64,000 nt of DNA, taken from NCBI GenBank assembly GCA_964057225.1, contig OZ059897.1, positions 7,874,001-7,938,000 of the forward strand. Direction: 5' to 3'. Source of the stretch: Auanema rhodensis (Eukaryota > Nematoda > Chromadorea > Rhabditida > Rhabditidae). The notes below the pieces were generated by a model. The model was not told the DNA's origin. It saw only the letters and a program-made list of their open reading frames with translations, and ran no database searches. The translations under genes and the position numbers were made by a program. Shown one piece after another: positions 10,474 through 23,900 of the stretch (positions within the stretch are counted from its first letter, which is position 1; the number at the start of each line of letters is the position of its first letter).

Positions 10474-13400
10474 TCATCTCTTTTTGCTTCAACATCTTTT
10501 CAATCTGGATAAAGTACATTTCTGATATTTTCAAAGTATGGACCCAATGACTTGTAGTTCGAACTTGATGTGCCAAGATATAACGAGAGCGTCAGCCCGC
10601 GTGGCCTAATGGATAAGGCGTCTGACTTCTAATCAGAAGATTGTCGGTTCGATCCCGGCCGTGGGCTTCATCTCTTTTTGCTTCAACACATTTTGAATCT
10701 GGATAAAGTACATTTCTGATATTTTCAAAGTGTGGACCCAATGACTTGTAGTTCGAACTTGATGTGCCAAGATATAACGAGAGCGTCAGCCCGCGTGGCC
10801 TAATGGATAAGGCGTCTGACTTCTAATCAGAAGATTGTCGGTTCGATCCCGGCCGTGGGCTTCATCTCTTTTTGCTTCAACATCTTTTGAATCTGGATAA
10901 AGTACATTTCTGATATTTTCAAAGTGTGGACCCAATGACTTGTAGTTCGAACTTGATGTGCCAAGATATAACGAGAGCGTCAGCCCGCGTGGCCTAATGG
11001 ATAAGGCGTCTGACTTCTAATCAGAAGATTGTCGGTTCGATCCCGGCCGTGGGCTTCATCTCTTTTTGCTTCAACACATTTTGAATCTGGATAAAGTACA
11101 TTTCTGATATTTTCAAAGTGTGGACCCAATGACTTGTAGTTCGAACTTGATGTGCCAAGATATAACGAGAGCGTCAGCCCGCGTGGCCTAATGGATAAGG
11201 GGTCTGACTTCTAATCAGAAGATTGTCGGTTCGATCCCGGCCGTGGGCTTCATCTCTTTTTGCTTCAACACCTTTTGAATCTGGATAAAGTACATTTCTG
11301 ATATTTTCAAAGTGTGGACCCAATGACTTGTAGTTCGAACTTGATGTGCCAAGATATAACGAGAGCGTCAGCCCGCGTGGCCTAATGGATAAGGCGTCTG
11401 ACTTCTAATCAGAAGATTGTCGGTTCGATCCCGGCCGTGGGCTTCATCTCTTTTTGCTTCAACACCTTTTGAATCTGGATAAAGTACATTTCTGATATTT
11501 TCAAAGTGTGGACCCAATGACTTGTAGTTCGAACTTGATGTGCCAAGATATAACGAGAGCGTCAGCCCGCGTGGCCTAATGGATAAGGCGTCTGACTTCT
11601 AATCAGAAGATTGTAGGTTAGATCCCGGCCGTGGGCTTCATCTCTTTTTGCTTCAACACCTTTTGAATCTGGATAAAGTACATTTCTGATATTTTCAAAG
11701 TGTGGACCCAATGACTTGTAGTTCGAACTTGATGTGCCAAGATATAACGAGAGCGTCAGCCCGCGTGGCCTAATGGATAAGGCGTCTGACTTCTAATCAG
11801 AAGATTGTCGGTTCGATCCCGGCCGTGGGCTTCATCTCTTTTTGCTTCAACACCTTTTGAATCTGGATAAAGTACATTTCTGATATTTTCAAAGTGTGGA
11901 CCCAATGACTTGTAGTTCGAACTTGATGTGCCAAGATATAACGAGAGCGTCAGCCCGCGTGGCCTAATGGATAAGGCGTCTGACTTCTAATCAGAAGATT
12001 GTCGGTTCGATCCCGGCCGTGGGCTTCATCTCTTTTTGCTTCAACACCTTTTGAATCTGGATAAAGTACATTTCTGATATTTTCAAAGTATGGACCCAAT
12101 GACTTGTAGTTCGAACTTGATGTGCCAAGATATAACGAGAGCGTCAGCCCGCGTGGCCTAATGGATAAGGCGTCTGACTTCTAATCAGAAGATTGTCGGT
12201 TCGATCCCGGCCGTGGGCTTCATCTCTTTTTGCTTCAACACCTTTTGAATCTGGATAAAGTACATTTCTGATATTTTCAAAGTATGGACCCAATGACTTG
12301 TAGTTCGAACTTGATGTGCCAAGATATAACGAGAGCGTCAGCCCGCGTGGCCTAATGGATAAGGCGTCTGACTTCTAATCAGAAGATTGTCGGTTCGATC
12401 CCGGCCGTGGGCTTCATCTCTTTTTGCTTCAACACCTTCTGAATCTGGATAAAGTACATTTTTGATATTTTCAAAGTGTGGACCCAATGACTTGTAGTTC
12501 GAACTTGATGTGCCAAGATATAACGAGAGCATCAGCCCGCTTGGCCTAATGGATAAGGCGTCTGACTTCTAATCAGAAGATTGTCGGTTCGATCCCGGCC
12601 GTGGGCTTCATCTCTTTTTGCTTCAACACCTTTTGAATGTGGATAAATTACATTTCTGATATTTTCAAAGTGTGGACCCAATGACTTGTAGTTCGAACTT
12701 GATGTGCCAAGATATAACGAGAACGTCAGCCCGCGTGGCCTAATGGATAAGGCGTCTGACTTCTAATCAGAAGATTGTCGGTTCGATCCCGGCCGTGGGC
12801 TTCATCTCTTTTTGCTTCAACACCTTTTGAATCTGGATAAAGTACATTTCTGATATTTTCAAAGTATGGACCCAATGACTTGTAGTTCGAACTTGATGTG
12901 CCAAGATATAACGAGAGCGTCAGCCCGCGTGGCCTAATGGATAAGGCGTCTGACTTCTAATCAGAAGATTGTCGGTTCGATCCCGGCCGTGGGCTTCATC
13001 TCTTTTTGCTTCAACACCTTCTGAGTCTGGATAAAGTACATTTTTGATATTTTCAAAGTGTGGACCCAATGACTTGTAGTTCGAACTTGATGTGCCAAGA
13101 TATAACGAGAGCGTCAGCCCGCGTGGCCTAATGGATAAGGCGTCTGACTTCTAATCAGAAGATTGTCGGTTCGATCCCGGCCGTGGGCTTCATCTCTTTT
13201 TGCTTCAACACCTTTTGAATCTGGATAAAGTACATTTCTGATATTTTCAAAGTGTGGACCCAATGACTTGTAGTTCGAACTTGATGTGCCAAGATATGAA
13301 GAGAGCGTCAGCCCGCGTGGCCTAATGGATAAGGCGTCTGACTTCTAATCAGAAGATTGTCGGTTCGATCCCGGCCGTGGGCTTCATCTCTTTTTGCTTC

Positions 13401-13892
13401 AACACCTTTTGAATCTGGATAAAGTACATTTCTGATATTTTCAAAGTGTGGACCCAATGACTTGTAGTTCGAACTTGATGTGCCAAGATATGAAGAGAGC
13501 GTCAGCCCGCGTGGCCTAATGGATAAGGCGTCTGACTTCTAATCAGAAGATTGTCGGTTCGATCCCGGCCGTGGGCTTCATCTCTTTTTGCTTCAACACC
13601 TTTTGAATCTGGATAAAGTACATTTCTGATATTTTCAAAGTGTGGACCCAATGACTTGTAGATCGAACTTGATGTGCCAAGATATAAAGAGAGCGTCAGC
13701 CCGCGTGGCCTAATGGATAAGGCGTCTGACTTCTAATCAGAAGATTGTCGGTTCGATCCCGGCCGTGGGCTTCATCTCTTTTTTCTTCAACACCTTTTGA
13801 ATGTGGATAAAGTACATTTCTGATATTTTCAAAGTGTGGACCCAATGACTTGTAGTTCGAACTTGATGTGCCAAGATATAAAGAGAGCGTCA

Positions 13893-13965
13893 GCCCGCGT
13901 GGCCTAATGGATAATTCGTCTGACTTCTAATCAGAAGATTGTCGGTTCGATCCCGGCCGTGGGCT
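13893..13965 (+). tRNA. tRNA-Arg(TCT) copy with broken D stem
   Basis: GGATAATTCGTC replaces GGATAAGGCGTC, destroying two of three D-stem pairs. Shared with copies at 14281 and 15057, that is 2 and 6 units on. These are likely non-functional as tRNAs but keep B box, anticodon arm and terminator. Confidence 0.75.
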
Positions 13966-16802
13966 TCATCTCTTTTTTCTTCAACACCTTTTGAATGTGG
14001 ATAAAGTACATTTCTGATATTTTCAAAGTATGGACCCAATGACTTGTAGTTCGAAATTGATGTGCCAAGATATAAAGAGAGCGTCAGCCCGCGTGGCCTA
14101 ATGGATAAGGCGTCTGACTTCTAATCAGAAGATTGTCGGTTCGATCCCGGCCGTGGGCTTCATCTCTTTTTTCTTCAACACCTTTTGAATGTGGATAAAG
14201 AACATTTCTGATATTTTCAAAGTATGGACCCAATGACTTGTAGTTCGAAATTGATGTGCCAAGATATAAAGAGAGCGTCAGCCCGCGTGGCCTAATGGAT
14301 AATTCGTCTGACTTCTAATCAGAAGATTGTCGGTTCGATCCCGGCCGTGGGCTTCATCTCTTTTTGCTTCAACACCTTTTGAATCTGGATAAAGTACATT
14401 TCTGATATTTTCAAAGTGTGGACCCAATGACTTGTAGATCGAACTTGATGTGCCAAGATATAAAGAGAGCGTCAGCCCGCGTGGCCTAATGGATAAGGCG
14501 TCTGACTTCTAATCAGAAGATTGTCGGTTCGATCCCGGCCGTGGGCTTCATCTCTTTTTGCTTCAACACCTTTTGAATCTGGATAAAGTACATTTCTGAT
14601 ATTTTCAAAGTATGGACCCAATGACTTGTAGTTCGAACTTGATGTGCCAAGATATAAAGAGAGCGTCAGCCCGCGTGGCCTAATGGATAAGGCGTCTGAC
14701 TTCTAATCAGAAGATTGTCGGTTCCATCCCGGCCGTGGGCTTCATCTCTTTTTTCTTCAACACCTTTTGAATGTGGATAAAGTACATTTCTGATATTTTC
14801 AAAGTGTTGACCCAATGACTTGTAGTTCGAACTTGATGTGCCAAGATATAACGAGAGCGTCAGCCCGCGTGGCCTAATGGATAAGGCGTCTGACTTCTAA
14901 TCAGAAGATTGTCGGTTCGATCCCGGCCGTGGGCTTCATCTCTTTTTTCTTCAACACCTTTTGAATGTGGATAAAGTACATTTCTGATATTTTCAAAGTG
15001 TGGACCCAATGACTTGTAGTTCGAACTTGATGTGCCAAGATATAAAGAGAGCGTCAGCCCGCGTGGCCTAATGGATAATTCGTCTGACTTCTAATCAGAA
15101 GATTGTCGGTTCGATCCCGGCCGTGGGCTTCATCTCTTTTTGCTTCAACACCTTTTGAATCTGGATAAAGTACATTTCTGATATTTTCAAAGTGTGGACC
15201 CAATGACTTGTAGATCGAACTTGATGTGCCAAGATATAAAGAGAGCGTCAGCCCGCGTGGCCTAATGGATAAGGCGTCTGACTTCTAATCAGAAGATTGT
15301 CGGTTCGATCCCGGCCGTGGGCTTCATCTCTTTTTGCTTCAACACCTTTTGAATCTGGATAAAGTACATTTCTGATATTTTCAAAGTATGGACCCAATGA
15401 CTTGTAGTTCGAACTTGATGTGCCAAGATATAAAGAGAGCGTCAGCCCGCGTGGCCTAATGGATAAGGCGTCTGACTTCTAATCAGAAGATTGTCGGTTC
15501 GATCCCGGCCGTGGGCTTCATCTCTTTTTTCTTCAACACCTTTTGAATGTGGATAAAGTACATTTCTGATATTTTCAAAGTGTTGACCCAATGACTTGTA
15601 GTTCGAACTTGATGTGCCAAGATATAACGAGAGCGTCAGCCCGCGTGGCCTAATGGATAAGGCGTCTGACTTCTAATCAGAAGATTGTCGGTTCGATCCC
15701 GGCCGTGGGCTTCATCTCTTTTTTCTTCAACACCTTTTGAATGTGGATAAAGTACATTTCTGATATTTTCAAAGTGTGGACCCAATGACTTGTAGTTCGA
15801 ACTTGATGTGCCAAGATATAAAGAGAGCGTCAGCCCGCGTGGCCTAATGGATAAGGCGTCTGACTTCTAATCAGAAGATTGTCGGTTCGATCCCGGCCGT
15901 GGGCTTCATCTCTTTTTGCTTCAACACCTTCTGAATCTGGATAAAGTACATTTCTGATATTTTCAAAGTATGAACCCAATGACTTGTAGTTCGAACTTGA
16001 TGTGCCAAGATATAACGAGAGCGTCAGCCCGCGTGGCCTATTGGATAAGGCGTCTGACTTCTAATCAGAAGATTGTCGGTTCGATCTCGGCCGTGGGCTT
16101 CATCTCTTTTTGCTTCAACACCATCTGAATCTGGATAAAGTACATTTTTGATATTTTCAAAGTCGGGACCCAATGACTTGTAGTTCGAACTTGATGTGCC
16201 AAGATATAACGAGAGCGTCAGCCCGCGTGGCCTAATGGATAAGGCGTCTGACTTCTAATCAGAAGATTGTCGGTTCGATCCCGGCCGTGGGCTTCATCTC
16301 TTTTTGCTTCAACACCTTTTGAATCTGGATAAAGTACATTTCTGATATTTTCAAAGTATGGACCCAATGACTTGTAGTTCGAAATTGATGTGCCAAGATA
16401 TAACGAGAGCGTCAGCCCGCGTGCCCTAATGGATAAGGTGTCTGACTTCTAATCAGAAGATTGTCGGTTCGATCCCGGCCGTGGGCTTCATCTCTTTTTG
16501 CTTCAACACCTTTTGAATCTGGATAAAGTACATTTTTGATATTTTCAAAGTATGGACCCAATGACTTGTAGTTCGAAATTGATGTGCCAAGATATAACGA
16601 GAGCGTCAGCCCGCGTGGCCTAATGGATAAGGCGTCTGACTTCTAATCAGAAGATTGTCGGTTCGATCCCGGCCGTGGGCTTCATCTCTTTTTTCTTCAA
16701 CACCTTTTGAATCTGGATAAAGTACATTTTTGATATTTTCAAAGTCGGGACCCAATGACTTGTAGTTCGAACTTGATGTGCCAAGATATAACGAGAGCGT
16801 CA

Positions 16803-16875
16803 GCCCGTGTGACCTAATGGATAAGGCGTCTGACTTCTAATCAGAAGATTGTCGGTTCGATCCCGGCCGTGGGCT
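16803..16875 (+). tRNA. tRNA-Arg(TCT) linked double variant GTGTGACC
   Basis: GCCCGTGTGACC replaces GCCCGCGTGGCC. The first change keeps a U-G acceptor pair; the second turns D-stem G10 into A, giving an A-C mismatch and altering the A box. I count about 25 copies: left starts 16803, 17579, 18355, 18743, 19325, 20295, 20683, 21071, 24175, 26503, 27279, 30771, 31547, and about twelve in the right array between 46.5 and 60.1 kb. Often linked to the GTCGGG spacer allele. Copies at 26115 and 30383 have only the first change. Confidence 0.8.
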
Positions 16876-19800
16876 TCATCTCTTTTTGCTTCAACACCTT
16901 TTGAATCTGGATAAAGTACTTTTCTGATATTTTCAAATTGTGGACCCAATGACTTGTAGTTCGAACTTGATGTGCCAAGATATTAGGAGAGCGTCAGCCC
17001 GCGTGGCCTAATGGATAAGGCGTCTGACTTCTAATCAGAAGATTGTCGGTTCGATCCCGGCCGTGGGCTTCATCTCTTTTTGCTTCAACACCTTTTGAAT
17101 CTGGATAAAGTACATTTCTGATATTTTCAAATTGTGGACCCAATGACTTGTAGTTCGAACTTGATGTGCCAAGATATTAGGAGAGCGTCAGCCCGCGTGG
17201 CCTAATGGATAAGGCGTCTGACTTCTAATCAGAAGATTGTCGGTTCGATCCCGGCCGTGGGCTTCATCTCTTTTTGCTTCAACACCTTTTGAATCTGGAT
17301 AAAGTACATTTTTGATATTTTCAAAGTATGGACCCAATGACTTGTAGTTCGAAATTGATGTGCCAAGATATAACGAGAGCGTCAGCCCGCGTGGCCTAAT
17401 GGATAAGGCGTCTGACTTCTAATCAGAAGATTGTCGGTTCGATCCCGGCCGTGGGCTTCATCTCTTTTTTCTTCAACACCTTTTGAATCTGGATAAAGTA
17501 CATTTTTGATATTTTCAAAGTCGGGACCCAATGACTTGTAGTTCGAACTTGATGTGCCAAGATATAACGAGAGCGTCAGCCCGTGTGACCTAATGGATAA
17601 GGCGTCTGACTTCTAATCAGAAGATTGTCGGTTCGATCCCGGCCGTGGGCTTCATCTCTTTTTGCTTCAACACCTTTTGAATCTGGATAAAGTACTTTTC
17701 TGATATTTTCAAATTGTGGACCCAATGACTTGTAGTTCGAACTTGATGTGCCAAGATATTAGGAGAGCGTCAGCCCGCGTGGCCTAATGGATAAGGCGTC
17801 TGACTTCTAATCAGAAGATTGTCGGTTCGATCCCGGCCGTGGGCTTCATCTCTTTTTGCTTCAACACCTTTTGAATCTGGATAAAGTACATTTCTGATAT
17901 TTTCAAATTGTGGACCCAATGACTTGTAGTTCGAACTTGATGTGCCAAGATATTAGGAGAGCGTCAGCCCGCGTGGCCTAATGGATAAGGCGTCTGACTT
18001 CTAATCAGAAGATTGTCGGTTCGATCCCGGCCGTGGGCTTCATCTCTTTTTGCTTCAACACCTTTTGAATCTGGATAAAGTACATTTTTGATATTTTCAA
18101 AGTATGGACCCAATGACTTGTAGTTCGAAATTGATGTGCCAAGATATAACGAGAGCGTCAGCCCGCGTGGCCTAATGGATAAGGCGTCTGACTTCTAATC
18201 AGAAGATTGTCGGTTCGATCCCGGCCGTGGGCTTCATCTCTTTTTTCTTCAACACCTTTTGAATCTGGATAAAGTACATTTTTGATATTTTCAAAGTCGG
18301 GACCCAATGACTTGTAGTTCGAACTTGATGTGCCAAGATATAACGAGAGCGTCAGCCCGTGTGACCTAATGGATAAGGCGTCTGACTTCTAATCAGAAGA
18401 TTGTCGGTTCGATCCCGGCCGTGGGCTTCATCTCTTTTTGCTTCAACACCTTTTGAATCTGGATAAAGTACTTTTCTGATATTTTCAAATTGTGGACCCA
18501 ATGACTTGTAGTTCGAACTTGATGTGCCAAGATATTAGGAGAGCGTCAGCCCGCGTGGCCTAATGGATAAGGCGTCTGACTTCTAATCAGAAGATTGTCG
18601 GTTCGATCCCGGCCGTGGGCTTCATCTCTTTTTGCTTCAACACCTTTTGAATCTGGATAAAGTACTTTTCTGATATTTTCAAAGTCGGGACCCAATGACT
18701 TGTAGTTCGAACTTGATGTGCCAAGATATAACGAGAGCGTCAGCCCGTGTGACCTAATGGATAAGGCGTCTGACTTCTAATCAGAAGATTGTCGGTTCGA
18801 TCCCGGCCGTGGGCTTCATCTCTTTTTGCTTCAACACCTTTTGAATCTGGATAAAGTACTTTTCTGATATTTTCAAATTGTGGACCCAATGACTTGTAGT
18901 TCGAACTTGATGTGCCAAGATATTAGGAGAGCGTCAGCCCGCGTGGCCTAATGGATAAGGCGTCTGACTTCTAATCAGAAGATTGTCGGTTCGATCCCGG
19001 CCGTGGGCTTCATCTCTTTTTGCTTCAACACCTTTTGAATCTGGATAAAGTACATTTTTGATATTTTCAAACTCGGGACCCAATGACTTGTAGTTCGAAC
19101 TTGATGTGCCAAGATATAAAGAGAGCGTCAGCCCGCGTGGCCTAATGGATAAGGCGTCTGACTTCTAATCAGAAGATTGTCGGTTCGATCCCGGCCGTGG
19201 GCTTCATCTCTTTTTGCTTCAACACCTTTTGAATCTGGATAAAGTACTTTTCTGATATTTTCAAAGTCGGGACCCAATGACTTGTAGTTCGAACTTGATG
19301 TGCCAAGATATAACGAGAGCGTCAGCCCGTGTGACCTAATGGATAAGGCGTCTGACTTCTAATCAGAAGATTGTCGGTTCGATCCCGGCCGTGGGCTTCA
19401 TCTCTTTTTGCTTCAACACCTTTTGAATCTGGATAAAGTACTTTTCTGATATTTTCAAATTGTGGACCCAATGACTTGTAGTTCGAACTTGATGTGCCAA
19501 GATATTAGGAGAGCGTCAGCCCGCGTGGCCTAATGGATAAGGCGTCTGACTTCTAATCAGAAGATTGTCGGTTCGATCCCGGCCGTGGGCTTCATCTCTT
19601 TTTGCTTCAACACCTTTTGAATCTGGATAAAGTACATTTCTGATATTTTCAAATTGTGGACCCAATGACTTGTAGTTCGAACTTGATGTGCCAAGATATT
19701 AGGAGAGCGTCAGCCCGCGTGGCCTAATGGATAAGGCGTCTGACTTCTAATCAGAAGATTGTCGGTTCGATCCCGGCCGTGGGCTTCATCTCTTTTTGCT

Positions 19801-20953
19801 TCAACACCTTTTGAATCTGGATAAAGTACATTTTTGATATTTTCAAACTCGGGACCCAATGACTTGTAGTTCGAACTTGATGTGCCAAGATATAAAGAGA
19901 GCGTCAGCCCGCGTGGCCTAATGGATAAGGCGTCTGACTTCTAATCAGAAGATTGTCGGTTCGATCCCGGCCGTGGGCTTCATCTCTTTTTGCTTCAACA
20001 CCTTTTGAATCTGGATAAAGTACATTTCTGATATTTTCAAAGTGTGGACCCAATGACTTGTAGTTCGAACTTGATGTGCCAAGATATTAGGAGAGCGTCA
20101 GCCCGCGTGGCCTAATGGATAAGGCGTCTGACTTCTAATCAGAAGATTGTCGGTTCGATCCCGGCCGTGGGCTTCATCTCTTTTTGCTTCAACACCTTTT
20201 GAATCTGGATAAAGTACATTTTTGATATTTTCAAACTCGGGACCCAATGACTTGTAGTTCGAACTTGATGTGCCAAGATATAAAGAGAGCGTCAGCCCGT
20301 GTGACCTAATGGATAAGGCGTCTGACTTCTAATCAGAAGATTGTCGGTTCGATCCCGGCCGTGGGCTTCATCTCTTTTTGCTTCAACACCTTTTGAATCT
20401 GGATAAAGTACATTTCTGATATTTTCAAAGTGTGGACCCAATGACTTGTAGTTCGAACTTGATGTGCCAAGATATAACGAGAGCGTCAGCCCGCGTGGCC
20501 TAATGGATAAGGCGTCTGACTTCTAATCAGAAGATTGTCGGTTCGATCCCGGCCGTGGGCTTCATCTCTTTTTGCTTCAACACCTTTTGAATCTGGATAA
20601 AGTACATTTTTGATATTTTCAAACTCGGGACCCAATGACTTGTAGTTCGAACTTGATGTGCCAAGATATAACGAGAGCGTCAGCCCGTGTGACCTAATGG
20701 ATAAGGCGTCTGACTTCTAATCAGAAGATTGTCGGTTCGATCCCGGCCGTGGGCTTCATCTCTTTTTGCTTCAACACCTTTTGAATCTGGATAAAGTACA
20801 TTTCTGATATTTTCAAACTCGGGACCCAATGACTTGTAGTTCGAACTTGATGTGCCAAGATATAAAGAGAGCGTCAGCCCGCGTGGCCTAATGGATAAGG
20901 CGTCTGACTTCTAATCAGAAGATTGTCGGTTCGATCCCGGCCGTGGGCTTCAT

Positions 20954-20962
20954 CTCTGTTTG
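20954..20962 (+). terminator. Disrupted Pol III terminator in one unit
   Basis: The usual CTCTTTTTGC reads CTCTGTTTGC, leaving only T3. If this copy is transcribed, it should read on to the next T4 in the spacer or to the following tRNA. I saw no other copy with this change. Confidence 0.7.
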
Positions 20963-23900
20963 CTTCAACACCTTTTGAATCTGGATAAAGTACTTTTCTG
21001 ATATTTTCAAAGTCGGGACCCAATGACTTGTAGTTCGAACTTGATGTGCCAAGATATAACGAGAGCGTCAGCCCGTGTGACCTAATGGATAAGGCGTCTG
21101 ACTTCTAATCAGAAGATTGTCGGTTCGATCCCGGCCGTGGGCTTCATCTCTTTTTGCTTCAACACCTTTTGAATCTGGATAAAGTACTTTTCTGATATTT
21201 TCAAATTGTGGACCCAATGACTTGTAGTTCGAACTTGATGTGCCAAGATATTAGGAGAGCGTCAGCCCGCGTGGCCTAATGGATAAGGCGTCTGACTTCT
21301 AATCAGAAGATTGTCGGTTCGATCCCGGCCGTGGGCTTCATCTCTTTTTGCTTCAACACCTTTTGAATCTGGATAAAGTACATTTCTGATATTTTCAAAT
21401 TGTGGACCCAATGACTTGTAGTTCGAACTTGATGTGCCAAGATATTAGGAGAGCGTCAGCCCGCGTGGCCTAATGGATAAGGCGTCTGACTTCTAATCAG
21501 AAGATTGTCGGTTCGATCCCGGCCGTGGGCTTCATCTCTTTTTGCTTCAACACCTTTTGAATCTGGATAAAGTACATTTTTGATATTTTCAAACTCGGGA
21601 CCCAATGACTTGTAGTTCGAACTTGATGTGCCAAGATATAAAGAGAGCGTCAGCCCGCGTGGCCTAATGGATAAGGCGTCTGACTTCTAATCAGAAGATT
21701 GTCGGTTCGATCCCGGCCGTGGGCTTCATCTCTTTTTGCTTCAACACCTTTTGAATCTGAATAAAGTACATTTCTGATATTTTCAAATTGTGGACCCAAT
21801 GACTTGTAGTTCGAACTTGATGTGCCAAGATATTAGGAGAGCGTCAGCCCGCGTGGCCTAATGGATAAGGCGTCTGACTTCTAATCAGAAGATTGTCGGT
21901 TCGATCCCGGCCGTGGGCTTCATCTCTTTTTGCTTCAACACCTTTTGAATCTGGATAAAGTACTTTTCTAATATTTTCAAATTGTGGACCCAATGACTTG
22001 TAGTTCGAACTTGATGTGCCAAGATATTAGGAGAGCGTCAGCCCGCGTGGCCTAATGGATAAGGCGTCTGACTTCTAATCAGAAGATTGTCGGTTCGATC
22101 CCGGCCGTGGGCTTCATCTCTTTTTGCTTCAACACCTTTTGAATCTGGATAAAGTACATTTCTGATATTTTCAAATTGTGGACCCAATGACTTGTAGTTC
22201 GAACTTGATGTGCCAAGATATAACGAGAGCGTCAGCCCGCGTGGCCTAATGGATAAGGCGTCTGACTTCTAATCAGAAGATTGTCGGTTCGATCCCGGCC
22301 GTGGGCTTCATCTCTTTTTGCTTCAACACCTTTTGAATCTGGATAAAGTACATTTCTGATATTTTCAAATTGTGGACCCAATGACTTGTAGTTCGAACTT
22401 GATGTGCCAAGATATAACGAGAGCGTCAGCCCGCGTGGCCTAATGGATAAGGCGTCTGACTTCTAATCAGAAGATTGTCGGTTCGATCCCGGCCGTGGGC
22501 TTCATCTCTTTTTGCTTCAACACCTTTTGAATCTGGATAAAGTACATTTCTGATATTTTCAAATTGTGGACCCAATGACTTGTAGTTCGAACTTGATGTG
22601 CCAAGATATTAGGAGAGCGTCAGCCCGCGTGGCCTAATGGATAAGGCGTCTGACTTCTAATCAGAAGATTGTCGGTTCGATCCCGGCCGTGGGCTTCATC
22701 TCTTTTTGCTTCAACACCTTTTGAATCTGGATAAAGTACATTTCTGATATTTTCAAAGTGTGGACCCAATGACTTGTAGTTCGAACTTGATGTGCCAAGA
22801 TATAACGAGAGCGTCAGCCCGCGTGGCCTAATGGATAAGGCGTCTGACTTCTAATCAGAAGATTGTCGGTTCGATCCCGGCCGTGGGCTTCATCTCTTTT
22901 TGCTTCAACACCTTTTGAATCTGGATAAAGTACATTTCTGATATTTTCAAAGTATGGACCCAATGACTTGTAGTTCGAAATTGATGTGCCAAGATATAAC
23001 GAGAGCGTCAGCCCGCGTGCCCTAATGGATAAGGCGTCTGACTTCTAATCAGAAGATTGTCGGTTCGATCCCGGCCGTGGGCTTCATCTCTTTTTGCTTC
23101 AACACCTTTTGAATCTGGATAAAGTACTTTTCTGATATTTTCAAATTGTGGACCCAATGACTTGTAGTTCGAACTTGATGTGCCAAGATATTAGAAGAGC
23201 GTCAGCCCGCGTGGCCTAATGGATAAGGCGTCTGACTTCTAATCAGAAGATTGTCGGTTCGATCCCGGCCGTGGGCTTCATCTCTTTTTGCTTCAACACC
23301 TTTTGAATCTGGATAAAGTACATTTTTGATATTTTCAAACTCGGGACCCAATGACTTGTAGTTCGAACTTGATGTGCCAAGATATAAAGAGAGCGTCAGC
23401 CCGCGTGGCCTAATGGATAAGGCGTCTGACTTCTAATCAGAAGATTGTCGGTTCGATCCCGGCCGTGGGCTTCATCTCTTTTTGCTTCAACACCTTTTGA
23501 ATCTGGATAAAGTACATTTTTGATATTTTCAAAGTCGGGACCCAATGACTTGTAGTTCGAACTTGATGTGCCAAGATATAACGAGAGCGTCAGCCCGCGT
23601 GGCCTAATGGATAAGGCGTCTGACTTCTAATCAGAAGATTGTCGGTTCGATCCCGGCCGTGGGCTTCATCTCTTTTTTCTTCAACACCTTTTGAATCTGG
23701 ATAAAGTACATTTTTGATATTTTCAAAGTCGGGACCCAATGACTTGTAGTTCGAACTTGATGTGCCAAGATATAACGAGAGCGTCAGCCCGCGTGGCCTA
23801 ATGGATAAGGCGTCTGACTTCTAATCAGAAGATTGTCGGTTCGATCCCGGCCGTGGGCTTCATCTCTTTTTGCTTCAACACCTTTTGAATCTGGATAAAG

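Larger units (their letters stand above)
13600..18240 (+). repeat. 4-unit higher-order repeats
   Basis: From 13.6 to 15.9 kb a 776-bp (4-unit) period is marked by AGATCGAAC at about 13660, 14437 and 15213. From 16.5 to 18.2 kb another 4-unit period cycles through GTCGGG/GTGTGACC, TACTTTTCTG with TTAGG, TACATTTCTG with TTAGG, and GTATGG with GAAATTG. The order is preserved between cycles, so multi-unit blocks were duplicated. Confidence 0.8.

Noticed and set aside
12338..12532. 64-residue minus-strand frame across one array unit
   Set aside because: It is the antisense translation of the tRNA-Arg gene and spacer. It arises wherever the phase lacks a stop, has no conservation signal beyond the tRNA, and similar frames are known database artefacts.
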